Assembly: GCA_009911035.1 (NCBI GenBank)
Contig: QXWO01000014.1
Location: 1-64,000, forward strand
Source: Lachnospiraceae bacterium
GTDB lineage: Bacteria; Bacillota; Clostridia; Lachnospirales; Lachnospiraceae
DNA: 64,000 bases
Direction of reading: 5' to 3'
This document shows, piece by piece, positions 46,409-56,060 of this stretch. The notes beneath the pieces were generated by a model. It ran no database searches. It saw only the letters and a list, made by a program, of their open reading frames with translations, and had not been told where the DNA came from. How positions within the stretch are numbered: position 1 is the stretch's first letter; each line of letters starts with the position of its first letter. A program made the position numbers and the translations under genes.

Positions 46409-46483
46409 TTATTATTGTTTTAAAAATTACCCATTTCTTTTCCTGTTCTGCCACATCCCGCAGCACACCATGATGCCCGCCGG

Positions 46484-47206
46484 TCAGTCTCCGGTACTGC
46501 ATGCATCTGTGATATACGTCATGGTAAGCATACAGAATACATAGGTCTGAATCGCACCTGAAAACAGGTCAAAATACACATGAAGCGCTGCCGGCCACAC
46601 AAGGGCAACCTTGCTAAGCAGTGCATATATCAGCGCCATAATCGCTGTTCCCGACAAAATATTGGCGAACAGACGAAGCGAGAGCGAAACCGGAACCGCC
46701 AGATCACTTATGATGTTGATCGGCGCCCATATAGGCCACGGCTCACACAGTCCCTTAAGTACGCCAGATACTTTCTGGTACTTGAACTTATTAAAGTGAA
46801 TCAGGGTAAACGTAATAATTCCCAGCGCAAAAGTAACGCCATAATCTGCCGTGGGAGGCCGCAGTCCCAGCAGGCCGGAAATATTGCTGATAAAAATAAA
46901 TATGAAAATCGTCCCGATATAGTTTCGGAACCTGACCGCCTGCTTTCCCATTACGCCGCCCACCATTCCGTCCAGCATCTCAACAATCATTTCCACTACA
47001 TTCTGAAACGCTCCCGGAACTTCCGTGGCATGCTTCACCGCCCGGTTTGCCGCAATACAGAAGCCTGTGATGATCAGCATGACGATCAGAACGCACACAT
47101 GGGTCGTGGTTATCCATACCGTCTGCCCAAACAGTTCATAGGAAAAGACCCCATGAATCATAAAGTCCACTTCCGTACTCTGGGATAATAAAATTCCCTG
47201 TCCCAT
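46484..47206 (-). CDS. atpB: ATP synthase a subunit
   Basis: A 240-aa membrane stator subunit with the essential Arg in SLSLRLFANILSG and a C-terminal YVFCMLTMTYITDA helix. Forms the ion half-channels with the c ring. AAGGAGG precedes the start. Confidence 0.95.
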   Translation of the reverse strand: MGQGILLSQSTEVDFMIHGVFSYELFGQTVWITTTHVCVLIVMLIITGFCIAANRAVKHATEVPGAFQNVVEMIVEMLDGMVGGVMGKQAVRFRNYIGTIFIFIFISNISGLLGLRPPTADYGVTFALGIITFTLIHFNKFKYQKVSGVLKGLCEPWPIWAPINIISDLAVPVSLSLRLFANILSGTAIMALIYALLSKVALVWPAALHVYFDLFSGAIQTYVFCMLTMTYITDACSTGD

Positions 47207-47218
47207 ACCTTCACCTCC

Positions 47219-47665
47219 TTACTTATCCTGCTCCTGGGCAGGTTCTTCTATCAGCGGAGGGAGAATCTCCTCTCCGTAAATTGATGTGCTGATTTTTTTG
47301 GTGATAAAGTGCATATATGCAGATGCCTTGAGTCCCATGACACCCAGAAATGTGGAAAGAGGATTCACTATACCGCTTATGGCAGTCAGGATAAGTACCG
47401 CTGTTATGGACATATACCGCAGTATATTGTGCATACTCATGGTTTTGACAGCCTGGTTCTCTCCCAGTTCAAGCGCCTTATCCAGCGACCACCACATATG
47501 GAATGCACTCACTGCCGCTATCAGGATTCCCAGCCAGAGCCCCAGACTGTACCCTGTCTTATCTTTGACCAGAAATACAAAAAACTGGCACAGTGCCCCA
47601 AATATGAGAATTCCCACTTCAAGCTCAAACAGAGTCCTGTTTATCCTGATGATCTTTCCCTTCAT
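47219..47665 (-). CDS. atpI: ATP synthase subunit I-like protein
   Basis: A 148-aa membrane protein with four hydrophobic segments (LEVGILIFGALCQFFVFLV, LGLWLGILIAAVSAFHMWW and so on). First-position location before atpB and this topology fit AtpI, an assembly factor for the c ring. Start at 47665 with GGAGAGG. Overlaps the AtpZ-like gene by 41 bp. Confidence 0.75.
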   Translation of the reverse strand: MKGKIIRINRTLFELEVGILIFGALCQFFVFLVKDKTGYSLGLWLGILIAAVSAFHMWWSLDKALELGENQAVKTMSMHNILRYMSITAVLILTAISGIVNPLSTFLGVMGLKASAYMHFITKKISTSIYGEEILPPLIEEPAQEQDK

Positions 47666-47930
47666 CTGCACCTCTCCTGTTCCTTCTGCTCTTGTGAAGA
47701 TAAGCTGACTGCTCACTCTCACTCATGAATACTCCTCTGGCAAAACGGTAGACATTATACCCTCCAGCCACCGCCCCCACAAAAAACAGGATAATCACCC
47801 AGAATCCGGTTCCAAGTTTCCTGTCGAGAAATATTCCCAGAAAGGAACAAATAAAAACAGGGACCAGCATATTGATTCCAAACTGACCTATCATGGTTAA
47901 AGCCTGATAAACCTTCCGATTGAACTTCAT
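47625..47930 (-). CDS. atpZ: AtpZ/AtpI-like protein
   Basis: A 101-aa protein with two membrane helices (GQFGINMLVPVFICSFLGIF, FWVIILFFVGAVAGGYNVYR) and a charged tail. AtpZ proteins lead many atp operons and may help with ion transport or assembly. First gene of the operon. Confidence 0.8.
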   Translation of the reverse strand: MKFNRKVYQALTMIGQFGINMLVPVFICSFLGIFLDRKLGTGFWVIILFFVGAVAGGYNVYRFARGVFMSESEQSAYLHKSRRNRRGADEGKDHQDKQDSV

Positions 47931-47980
47931 ATGTTTCTCCCTTTCAAAGTGCTTTATCTCCTACTTACACTCACTTTATG

Positions 47981-48009
47981 ATTATACATATTTTTTTGGT
48001 TTCTGTCTA
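47981..48009 (-). promoter_or_regulatory. atp operon promoter
   Basis: TAGACA (48004-48009) and TATAAT (47981-47986) 17 nt apart on the minus strand, about 50 bp before the first gene. The divergent DUF402 gene begins at 48168. Confidence 0.75.
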
Positions 48010-48167
48010 GGCAGGAATCATGAAAACCTCATAAATTATCAAGAAAATTTTTATACAATTTTACCATTATTACATTCATCAAATTCGTTGACTTTCCTCC
48101 GGATTAATAGTAGTATTTTTCATAAAACAACTACGAAAAACATTCTTTTACCGGCAAAGGAGGCCGT

Positions 48168-48650
48168 ATGACCAAACCCATTTTATACCGCAGACGCATC
48201 ATCCCGGAAGAATGTGTCCTTCTCAAAGATGACATCATTCTCTCCTGCGACGAAGAACATATCATCACTTCGTGGAAAGCCCTCCATCCCAAAAAAGACC
48301 TCCATCACGGCAGTTCCTGCTATTTTCTGAAAGAAGGCTTCAAGATAAGCAGATTTTGTCTCGAAAACGGAAGCCTTCTCTACTGGTATTGTGATATTGT
48401 GGATTTTGACTACCACACTTCCGACAACACACTGATCGTTACGGATTTACTGGCTGATGTCATCATCTACCCCGACGGCTTTGTCAAAGTCGTGGATCTG
48501 GACGAGCTGGTGACCGCCTTAGAATCCCGTTCCATTTCACTGGATACGCTCAAATCCAGCCTGCTCCGTCTCGATAAATTATTGCAGATCATTTACTCCG
48601 GCGGCTTTGATACGCTAAAATCCTTTATCGACCAGCCCGCCTCTTCTTAA
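48168..48650 (+). CDS. DUF402 domain protein
   Basis: A 160-aa protein. YWYCDIVDFDYHTSDNTLIV and DLLADVIIYPDGFVKVVDLDE match the DUF402 (FomD-like) barrel, whose members include nucleoside diphosphatases. Specific role unknown. GGAGG precedes the ATG. The last codon overlaps the convergent hydrolase gene by 4 bp. Confidence 0.75.
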   Translation: MTKPILYRRRIIPEECVLLKDDIILSCDEEHIITSWKALHPKKDLHHGSSCYFLKEGFKISRFCLENGSLLYWYCDIVDFDYHTSDNTLIVTDLLADVIIYPDGFVKVVDLDELVTALESRSISLDTLKSSLLRLDKLLQIIYSGGFDTLKSFIDQPASS

Positions 48651-49822
48651 TAAAAGATGTGGCCTCCTATCTGGGTGCCGGACAAGCCTTCAATGGGTGT
48701 CCTGAAAAACAGGCAGTTGCCCACCGTAGTGGTCCCCGACATTGCCGCGTCCGCAGCGCTGTAGCAGGCCTGGGTGGCATGGTTTTCCGCCAGGGCCAGG
48801 GCAAGCCGCCCGCTGGCTACCGGGGAAAACTGCTTGTTCTGGTAAATGACCCCTACCACTGTATCCGGGAATACAGAACTCATGACCCGGTTCATGACCA
48901 CGGCGCCTACTGCCACCTGCCCTTCATAAGGCTGGTTGCCTGCCTCACAGTATATCAGATTCGCCAGAAGATACCTGTCCCCGTCTGCAAAAGAAATTTC
49001 GGAAATATCCCTCCATGCAGACTGGGCTGCCAGACGGGACAGCCGTCTTTCTTCTTCCAACTGCTTCTGTAATTCTTCAATACTGTTGTTCTGTTCCGCA
49101 AGCTGCCGTTCATATTCTATCATTTCAGCTTCCGTCCGCGAGATTTCATTCTGATAGCTTGAAATTTTTCCGGAAGTCTGGCTCACAAGCCCCGCTACGC
49201 GGCTCTGCTCCGCTTCCACTGTGACTTTCAGCTCGTCCAGTTCCTTCTTCTCTTCCGTAAGACGCGCCTCGGTATCCTCCACATTCTGTCTGACAGCCTT
49301 AAATTCCTCTAATTTGTTCCTGTCATAGGCCGACAACTGTTCAATATAATCCTGCCGGTTCAGCAGATCCGAAAAACTTGCCGCTCCCAAAAGCGCCTCC
49401 AGAAGCGCATAGTCGCCCCGCTCATACATGAACTGTATCCGCTTTTTCATGGCAGCATACTGTTCTTCCTCTATTCTCTTAGCCTCCGCAAGCTCCTCCT
49501 GGGTCTTTTCGATCTCTTCTATTTTAAGAATGATTTCTTCTTCTAACTCTGCCAGATTATTGCTTACCTCCGTCAAATCCGCGTTCAGGTTATTGAGCTG
49601 GCCTTTAAGTCCTTCCGTGGTCTGGTTCAAATCCTTCAGCTCATCTTTCCTTTCGCTGATCTCACTTTCCGTCTTTTCTTTTTCTTCCTTCTGTTGGTTG
49701 ATTTTCTGCTCTAAATCCGATATCTTATCGGCATATGCAGTCATGGGAAAAGCACATGCGAAAAGAACTGCTGCCATTATTGCAGCAAGGTTCTTTTTTC
49801 CTGCCTTTCTCATCTCCTTCAC
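48647..49822 (-). CDS. Coiled-coil SleB-type cell wall hydrolase
   Basis: A 391-aa secreted enzyme. A signal peptide ends PMTAYA. A long coiled coil (residues 30-265, KISDLEQKINQQKEEKEKTE onward) resembles PcsB/CwlO N-termini. The C-terminal hydrolase_2 domain of SleB/CwlJ has the catalytic Glu in IYCEAGNQPYEGQVAVGAVV and ends GGHIFY. The start is a GTG at 49822 or an ATG at 49813. Likely a peptidoglycan hydrolase for division or spore germination, held inactive by its coiled coil. Confidence 0.88.
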   Translation of the reverse strand: MKEMRKAGKKNLAAIMAAVLFACAFPMTAYADKISDLEQKINQQKEEKEKTESEISERKDELKDLNQTTEGLKGQLNNLNADLTEVSNNLAELEEEIILKIEEIEKTQEELAEAKRIEEEQYAAMKKRIQFMYERGDYALLEALLGAASFSDLLNRQDYIEQLSAYDRNKLEEFKAVRQNVEDTEARLTEEKKELDELKVTVEAEQSRVAGLVSQTSGKISSYQNEISRTEAEMIEYERQLAEQNNSIEELQKQLEEERRLSRLAAQSAWRDISEISFADGDRYLLANLIYCEAGNQPYEGQVAVGAVVMNRVMSSVFPDTVVGVIYQNKQFSPVASGRLALALAENHATQACYSAADAAMSGTTTVGNCLFFRTPIEGLSGTQIGGHIFY

Positions 49823-49853
49823 CCGCCTTTACCTCAATAATAAATTCCGTACT

Positions 49854-50285
49854 TTAGCCCTTTTCCATTTTGCCAACCCTGCGCATATGCTTTTCTTCCT
49901 GTGAAAATTCCGTATCCAGAAAGACATCCACAATTTCAAGAGCCAGATTGCCCCCAGTGATTTCACCTCCAAGGGCAAGCATATTCGCATCATTGTGGAG
50001 CCTTGTCATCTTTGCCAGATACGGATCCGTACACAATGCACAGCGTATGCCGGAAACCTTGTTCGCCGCAATGGAAATGCCGATTCCTGTGGTGCACACC
50101 ACGATTCCTTTATCACACGCACCGGATGCCACTGCCTTTGCCGCTGCTTTCCCGAAATCCGGGTAATCACAGGAGGTTTTGTCAAAGCACCCAAAATCCT
50201 TGTAAGCAATCCCTCTCTCGTCCAAATGCTCCATGACCCTGCATTTTAAATCATATCCTCCATGGTCACTTCCTAATGCTATCAT
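49854..50285 (-). CDS. rpiB: Ribose-5-phosphate isomerase B
   Basis: A 143-aa isomerase interconverting ribose 5-phosphate and ribulose 5-phosphate. MIALGSDHGGYDLK, the active Cys in VVCTTGIGISIAANK and CDYPDFG are diagnostic. Pentose phosphate pathway. Confidence 0.95.
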   Translation of the reverse strand: MIALGSDHGGYDLKCRVMEHLDERGIAYKDFGCFDKTSCDYPDFGKAAAKAVASGACDKGIVVCTTGIGISIAANKVSGIRCALCTDPYLAKMTRLHNDANMLALGGEITGGNLALEIVDVFLDTEFSQEEKHMRRVGKMEKG

Positions 50286-50307
50286 CTTCTGCCTTCCTTT
50301 CTCAGTC

Positions 50308-51357
50308 TCACAACTGCACCACCTGATGTCCTGCCGCTTTAAGAAGCCTGTTCATAATGGCCTGTCCCATACCTGTGGCCTCAAAGCTTTCTGCATACAT
50401 AAACTGTACCTCTTCCTCATCAAATTCCCGCAGGATACGGAACAAATGCTTTGCTATTGCCATCTCGTCCCTGCGCAGGCCAAGGCTCTTGACACTGTCC
50501 GCCCGATAAAGCGCCGCTGTCTCGTCTGTGGCAATGACTCCGGTTTTCTCTCCGGCCTGTCTGTGGTCTTTTAACCTGCTGTTAATGCCGCCTATGACCT
50601 TATCCTGCGCTCCTTCCACAATGACCAGATTCCCTCTGGGGGCATAATGCCTGTATTTCATGCCGGGTGCTTTCGGCGCCCCGGCAGCTTCGCCCTCCAG
50701 AATCGTCTGGTCCACTGCCACCTCTTTTACTGCCTCTTCCAGCATTTCCCGGGTAATAAATCCGGGCCTTAAGAGCACTGCCCCGTTCCCTGTCAGATCA
50801 ACAATGGTGGATTCCAGTCCGATATCTGCCTCTCCGCCGTCGATGATCATGTCGATCCGGCCATCCATATCTTCAATTACATGCCTTGCCAGCGTAGGGC
50901 TTGGCCGTCCTGAAAGATTGGCACTTGGTGCCGCAACATAGCCCCCCGCCGCTTCTATCAGCGCTCTTGCAATGGCGTTTGAGGGCATCCGCACCGCCAC
51001 CGTACCAAGGCCCCCGGTTGTTTCAAGAGGCACACAGTCCGCCTTTTCAAAAATCATGGTAAGAGGACCGGGCCAGTAAAGTCCGGCCAGTTTATAAGCC
51101 GCCTCTGGGATCTTCTTCACGATATGGGGCAGATAGTCCATCCCCGCTATATGGATAATCAGCGGATTATCCGAGGGTCTTCCTTTGGCCCTATAGATCT
51201 TCCCCGACGACGCGCCGTTTAAAGCATCTCCCCCAAGACCATACACGGTCTCCGTAGGAAACGCCACCAGCCCGCCGGCTTTCAGAATTTCCCCTGCCTC
51301 CCGGATGGCCTGCCTGTCTATATTTTCTTCCTCTATCCGTACTATTTTTGTCTTCAT
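50308..51357 (-). CDS. sua5: L-threonylcarbamoyladenylate synthase (Sua5 type)
   Basis: A 349-aa enzyme for the first step of tRNA t6A synthesis. The YrdC domain has AFPTETVYGLGGDALN, KGRPSDNPLIIHI, APSANLSGRPSPT and STIVDLTG. A C-terminal Sua5 extension starts at GMKYRHYAPRG. It lies 22 bp upstream of rpiB in the same direction, so the two probably share a transcript. Confidence 0.95.
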   Translation of the reverse strand: MKTKIVRIEEENIDRQAIREAGEILKAGGLVAFPTETVYGLGGDALNGASSGKIYRAKGRPSDNPLIIHIAGMDYLPHIVKKIPEAAYKLAGLYWPGPLTMIFEKADCVPLETTGGLGTVAVRMPSNAIARALIEAAGGYVAAPSANLSGRPSPTLARHVIEDMDGRIDMIIDGGEADIGLESTIVDLTGNGAVLLRPGFITREMLEEAVKEVAVDQTILEGEAAGAPKAPGMKYRHYAPRGNLVIVEGAQDKVIGGINSRLKDHRQAGEKTGVIATDETAALYRADSVKSLGLRRDEMAIAKHLFRILREFDEEEVQFMYAESFEATGMGQAIMNRLLKAAGHQVVQL

Positions 51358-51529
51358 TTTTGCACTTTCCTACCCGCCGCCGCATATCGGCGGATTCCAC
51401 ATAGCATTACTCTACCACACTTTCCCTTATTTGACTACCTTTATTACGCATTACCGTCTGAACAGTTGCTACGGACCCCTCCGTTTACGGCAGATACCCC
51501 AGATCCTTTTAAAATGCAGTTATTATTTT

Positions 51530-52273
51530 CTACAACGTACTGATATATTTCATGATTCCCATATGGATATTCCACGCCAACTTCTCCTGATAAAGCGGTG
51601 TGGAAAGCGCCTCCGCTTCTTCCCCGTTGGACAAGAACCCGCACTCCACAATGGCAATAGGCCTAGACGTCTTTTTCAGCAGAAAATAGCTGTCGTTTCC
51701 TTTCGCCTGCCGCTTATTCTCTGCATCCAGTTTCCGTAACTGCTCCTGAAGCATTTCCGCCAGGTCTTTACTCTTTTCACTGGTTGTATAATAAAAAACC
51801 TGCGCACCTTTGACATATTCTTCATGATAACTGTTCTGATGGATGCTGACTACAAGTACCGGATTGGCGTTTTCAATGATTTCAAGCCTTCTTTTCATAT
51901 CCTGCACTTTCTTATTTGAAGCGTTTTCGTCATACAGGCCGGCGTCTCCCTCCCGGGTCATCACCACCTCGACCCCCTCCGCCTGCAAAAACTGTTTAAG
52001 GCTCTGGGCAATTTTCAGATTAATATCCTTTTCAAGCTGGCCGTTGACACCCACCTTTCCCGGATCCGCGCCCCCGTGTCCGGCATCAATCACCACACAT
52101 ACCTTTTCTTTTTCCTTTACCTGCATGGAACTTACATAAACAGCCCCTTCTCTCGCTACAACGAACATGGAAAACATTAATATTCCTACCATTACCAGCT
52201 TCAAAATCCTGTTCTGATTACTTGTCACGCTCTGCCTCACTCCCAGCGCGTGTTTAAAAATTGTTTTCCCCAA
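51530..52273 (-). CDS. cwlD: N-acetylmuramoyl-L-alanine amidase, CwlD-like
   Basis: A 247-aa zinc amidase with an N-terminal membrane anchor (LVMVGILMFSMFVVA). VVIDAGHGGADPGKVG gives the first zinc ligand, SIHQN a further ligand, and IVECGFLSN the catalytic Glu. Length and motifs fit CwlD, which makes muramic lactam in spore cortex. Confidence 0.85.
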   Translation of the reverse strand: MGKTIFKHALGVRQSVTSNQNRILKLVMVGILMFSMFVVAREGAVYVSSMQVKEKEKVCVVIDAGHGGADPGKVGVNGQLEKDINLKIAQSLKQFLQAEGVEVVMTREGDAGLYDENASNKKVQDMKRRLEIIENANPVLVVSIHQNSYHEEYVKGAQVFYYTTSEKSKDLAEMLQEQLRKLDAENKRQAKGNDSYFLLKKTSRPIAIVECGFLSNGEEAEALSTPLYQEKLAWNIHMGIMKYISTL

Positions 52274-52340
52274 GACCCATGCCGCAGTTTATGAGAGTGA
52301 ATTTTCAAACACGTTCTAATAAGCTTTCAACTAAATGTAT

Positions 52341-52375
52341 GAAAAATAAGCTGCGGGTATACCCCACAGCTTATC
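52341..52375 (-). terminator. Terminator after GH18 gene
   Basis: Arms ATAAGCTG-(C/T)-GGG pair around a short loop, followed on the minus strand by TTTTTC, 34 bp past the stop codon. Confidence 0.8.
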
Positions 52376-52407
52376 CTCAATTTCCCTCAAGCGCGATTCC
52401 ATACAGA

Positions 52408-54105
52408 TCATCTGCTTAGATATGCCCCAATCACATCCCAGACTGACGGCCTTTCAAATCCAAGTCTCCAGCTTGCGACGCCTCCAATGCCGTACTTCTC
52501 CATAATATTCAGTTTGACTTCAATGGATTTTTCGTCCTCCAGCCACACCTGGAAGATGCTCGCCCCATCCGTATACTCTCCATAATTCTGGCAGGTTTCT
52601 TCATCCCACTCCACCGCAACATTATGAGTGTTGATCCATTGCTGGGCCGCATCCATGCCCACTGCCTGACTGCCAAGCTCTCCATTGGCAGTTTCCCATA
52701 TCCGGGTGTAAAAAGGAATGGCGTTGATTACTTTATTGGGAGGCACCTGTTCAACCGTCTTCTGGATTCCTTGCTCCACAAAATTAATGGACGCTACGCT
52801 TCCTGCCTCCGGGCTTCCCGCATAATGCTCGTCATAGCCCATAATGACCACGTAGTCGGCCACCGCCCCCTGCTCCGCCCTGTCATAATGGTCGGTATAT
52901 CCCGTAGGCACATAGTTGTCCACCGACAGGACAATACCGTTGGCACGGCAGGGAATGGACAGTTCCCTGATAAACTCTATATAATGTTCGCCGCAGTCCA
53001 TGCTAATCTGCTCAAAATCCACATTAATCCCGTCGATTCCATAGGCAAGAACTTCATTTACAAGGCCCTCTATCAGTTTCGCCCTGGTAGACGTAGATGA
53101 TAAAATGGCAAACATATCAATGCTGTCCTTATACTCTATATTCTCTACCAGCGCCCAGACTTCAAGCCCCATATCATGGGCCTTGTTTACATATTCCTGA
53201 CTTGCAAAGCTGGTAAAATTCCCTTCGCTGTCGCTTAATTTGAACCAGGTCGGTGAAATCACATTCAGCCCTTTTGTATTTACCACCATCTCGTTAAGCG
53301 TGTCGTTTCCGGCAATCCCGGACACTACATGCCACCCCAGGTTGATCTTATGATCTCTGGTCTGGCTGGCATACACCGGCTCAACATAATCCTCCACCGG
53401 AATGGGAAGCTCTGATTTAATATTGGAAAGCCGCTTGTTTTCCACATATCCCACAACAGCATCCCTGGTCTTGACCTTGCTCCAGTTCTCCATTTGCTCC
53501 AGAACAATTACTTTGTCTCCTGCCTTAAGGTCCTCAAGTATCTCACTCTTTACGCCTCCCAAGACCCGCACGGCAGTATCTTTGGCAATGTCAGCCACCT
53601 GTCTCTTATCCCAACTGGTATAAATTTGCAGGCGGTCCGGATCTGTAAACCCTTCATAGGAAAAATTGGCATACTGTTTTACATAATCCAGTGCAAGGTA
53701 TAAAGTTTCCCCTTCATATCTGGCAGGCACACAGGAAAATGCAGCCGTGCCGTCTTTGCTGCTAATCTCGCTGCTGCCGATGACATTTTTCACAATATCG
53801 TCGGGAAGCGCATAAAGCAGAAGCCCTTCACCTTTATCTTCATAGAAACGGTCATTAAAATATTTGTGGACCGTGTTTATATCCAAATAATATACTCCGT
53901 CAAGGAGCTTTGCCCTTTCTTCAATCAAATCATTTTGCAGTATAATTGCCACATCCGCTTCCCCCTGCATATGGAAATATGCCGAAAGATCCGCGCGTTC
54001 CTTCGTATACGAATACTTCTCCAGAATCATTGTCCCAACGCTGACGCCCCCGATCACTATAATAAGGACGATTGCTATTAAGAAGGGTATTAATTTTTTC
54101 TTCAT
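52408..54105 (-). CDS. GH18 family glycosyl hydrolase with SH3 domain
   Basis: A 565-aa exported enzyme. A signal anchor (FLIAIVLIIVIGGVSVGTMI) and a copper-amine-oxidase-like N-terminal region come first. A bacterial SH3 domain sits at about 185-240 (AVRVLGGVKSEILEDLKAGD, WSKVKTRDAVVGYV), then a GH18 barrel with the catalytic motif YGIDGINVDFEQIS (DGxxxDxE). Similar proteins (YaaH/YdhD-like) act on spore cortex or cell wall chitin-like bonds. Position beside cwlD supports an envelope role. Confidence 0.88.
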   Translation of the reverse strand: MKKKLIPFLIAIVLIIVIGGVSVGTMILEKYSYTKERADLSAYFHMQGEADVAIILQNDLIEERAKLLDGVYYLDINTVHKYFNDRFYEDKGEGLLLYALPDDIVKNVIGSSEISSKDGTAAFSCVPARYEGETLYLALDYVKQYANFSYEGFTDPDRLQIYTSWDKRQVADIAKDTAVRVLGGVKSEILEDLKAGDKVIVLEQMENWSKVKTRDAVVGYVENKRLSNIKSELPIPVEDYVEPVYASQTRDHKINLGWHVVSGIAGNDTLNEMVVNTKGLNVISPTWFKLSDSEGNFTSFASQEYVNKAHDMGLEVWALVENIEYKDSIDMFAILSSTSTRAKLIEGLVNEVLAYGIDGINVDFEQISMDCGEHYIEFIRELSIPCRANGIVLSVDNYVPTGYTDHYDRAEQGAVADYVVIMGYDEHYAGSPEAGSVASINFVEQGIQKTVEQVPPNKVINAIPFYTRIWETANGELGSQAVGMDAAQQWINTHNVAVEWDEETCQNYGEYTDGASIFQVWLEDEKSIEVKLNIMEKYGIGGVASWRLGFERPSVWDVIGAYLSR

Positions 54106-54315
54106 CCTTTAACCTCCAATCGCCCTATATTATAGCAGACTATTCCTACACCGTCATTATCAATTTTGACTTTTTCCAACATTTTATTCCTGTAAATACA
54201 GGATTTTCAAAATTCCCGGCAGACCGCCCTTTTAACAGCAGTTTATATCTTTACAAGGGAATTTCTGTCATTTAAGACAATGAGGCGCTCCGCCGGGAAC
54301 CCGACAGGGGCAGTA

Positions 54316-54534
54316 TTAATGGAAGGATATCCTGTCATACCTAATTTCCTTTACTTTTCCCTCCTCGTCCGTCACATAATCGGGCATGTACACCGTGTCT
54401 TCATTTACACATTTTTTTACAATATATTCCGTAGTGGACGGAAGGCCGTTTAAGTACAGTTTTATGCCGCTTTTTTCCAGTGTTTCCAACCGTGACTTCA
54501 GCAGGCTGGAATTCGTTTCTTTTTCAGAAGTCAT
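54316..54534 (-). CDS. Conserved small hypothetical protein
   Basis: A 72-aa soluble protein (MTSEKETNSSLLKSRLETLE then GIKLYLNGLPSTTEYIVKKC). The ATG at 54534 has GGGAG upstream. Not recognised; 210 bp past the GH18 gene start, in the same direction. Confidence 0.6.
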   Translation of the reverse strand: MTSEKETNSSLLKSRLETLEKSGIKLYLNGLPSTTEYIVKKCVNEDTVYMPDYVTDEEGKVKEIRYDRISFH

Positions 54535-55205
54535 GCAATCTCCCATCCGTCCCGGGATTTATTCATTGACAATTTCCAAAAGGACTCCGTGATATGTCAT
54601 GTCAAAGAGATAAATTAATCCCGAAACTGATTATAGTTTTCTTATTAATGACGATAATAAAAACAGGTAAGATGCCGGATACGTATCTGACTAATTAAAT
54701 AACTACCGCTGCGAACTTCCAATGGTTTGAATTATAACAGTGAAAATCTGTAGAACATTCGCGACAAGCACAAAGCCTGTAAGACTCCCCTTCGTTCATA
54801 AAAGTTAATATGCTGGAATAAATAGAATAAATCAGCAGAGTGTGAAAAACCGAAGGGAATAGATGAAGCTTAAACTGCAAGCTTCCAGTGATTCAATTTG
54901 CTTAGATTCGTGAAAATATTTTTTGCTATGCCTCCCTGCCGATACATGATTTATCCGGAAGCATCTCACGAGGATAATTATAGTGGTTATTGCCAGTTTT
55001 TGCAAGATATAATTTAAAAATTTTATATATTTTTAACATATAATGTATAATTTCCAAGAATATGGTCATTTTATTAATTTTTTTTAAACTGTTTTTTTGT
55101 CCTATTGACTTAAATTCGCACAAAGTATAATATATTTTTAAGTGATTGTATGTGTCACCAAACGGCAGGATAACAGTATCTTAATAGTGAGGATGTGATA
55201 ATATT
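54535..55205. other. AT-rich gene-free stretch before mecA
   Basis: About 670 bp with no convincing ORF. A nested inverted repeat (CCCTTCG 54788-54794 with CGAAGGG 54851-54857, enclosing TGCTG/CAGCA) could be a structured RNA. At 55105-55133 TTGACT with TATAAT or TAATAT (15- or 17-nt spacing) forms the likely mecA promoter. Confidence 0.5.
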
Positions 55206-56006
55206 ATGAAAATAGAAAAAGTGAATGATCATCAGATTCGCTGTACTCTGACCAGAGAGGACTTAGCCGACAGAGAATTAAAGCTCAGTGAACTTGCTTA
55301 TGGTACCGAAAAAGCTAAAGATTTATTCCGTGACATGATGCAGCAGGCATCCTTTGAATTTGGATTTGAAGCGGAAGATATTCCATTAATGATAGAAGCA
55401 ATTCCCTTAAATTCAGAGTGCATCGTTCTGATCATTACTAAAGTTGAAGACCCTGATGAACTTGACACCCGTTTTTCAAAGTTTGCGCCGTCTGTCCATG
55501 AGGACGACAGTACCTTAGACGATGTGCTGGACACCATTGCAGAAGGAGCGGACGATGTCCTTGATCTTTTCAAGAAACTCCAGAACAGCAAGGCCGGAAA
55601 TGCTGCCCCGGAAGATTCTTCCCAAACCGGGGGGAACAATGCCGACATTGAAGAAGCCAAGCGCTCTTTCAAGAACGCCCTGCAGAAAAAGCTGGCCGAC
55701 ACCGCAGCTTCCATGGAGCTTACCAGGCTTTATTCCTTTAAGAGCCTTAGGGAAGTCACCGGATCGGCACACATCCTGTCCGGCTTTTACTCCGGTACGA
55801 ATTCTTTGTATAAGCAGAAAGACGGTTCCTACCTGCTGGTTCTTTCCAAGAGCAGCCATACACCCGTTGAATTCAACAAGATATGCAATATCCTTTCAGA
55901 ATACGGTGCCAGCATTAAATCCGTGCCGGCCTCAGAAGCCTATCTGGAAGAACATTTTGAGCCGATTATAAAAAATACGGCACTGCAATCGCTGTCCTGC
56001 ATTTAA
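55206..56006 (+). CDS. mecA: Adaptor protein MecA
   Basis: A 266-aa ClpC adaptor. The N-terminal substrate-recognition domain begins MKIEKVNDHQIRCTLTREDL. An acidic linker rich in Asp and Gly follows, then the C-terminal ClpC-binding domain with YSFKSLREVTGSAH and LYKQKDGSYLLVL. It targets regulators for degradation. Confidence 0.92.
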   Translation: MKIEKVNDHQIRCTLTREDLADRELKLSELAYGTEKAKDLFRDMMQQASFEFGFEAEDIPLMIEAIPLNSECIVLIITKVEDPDELDTRFSKFAPSVHEDDSTLDDVLDTIAEGADDVLDLFKKLQNSKAGNAAPEDSSQTGGNNADIEEAKRSFKNALQKKLADTAASMELTRLYSFKSLREVTGSAHILSGFYSGTNSLYKQKDGSYLLVLSKSSHTPVEFNKICNILSEYGASIKSVPASEAYLEEHFEPIIKNTALQSLSCI

Positions 56007-56023
56007 AAATACCGGATATAAAA

Positions 56024-56055
56024 AATGAACTGTCCCGTGGACAGTTCATTTTTTA
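56024..56055. terminator. Bidirectional terminator mecA/PepSY gene
   Basis: Perfect 12-bp arms AATGAACTGTCC and GGACAGTTCATT with a 3-nt loop, followed by T on the plus strand and preceded by A. Lies between convergent genes. Confidence 0.88.
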
Positions 56056-56060
56056 TTAGC

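Noticed and set aside
54695-55123. Small minus-strand frames upstream of mecA
   Set aside because: AT-rich, no ribosome sites, no recognisable sequence.
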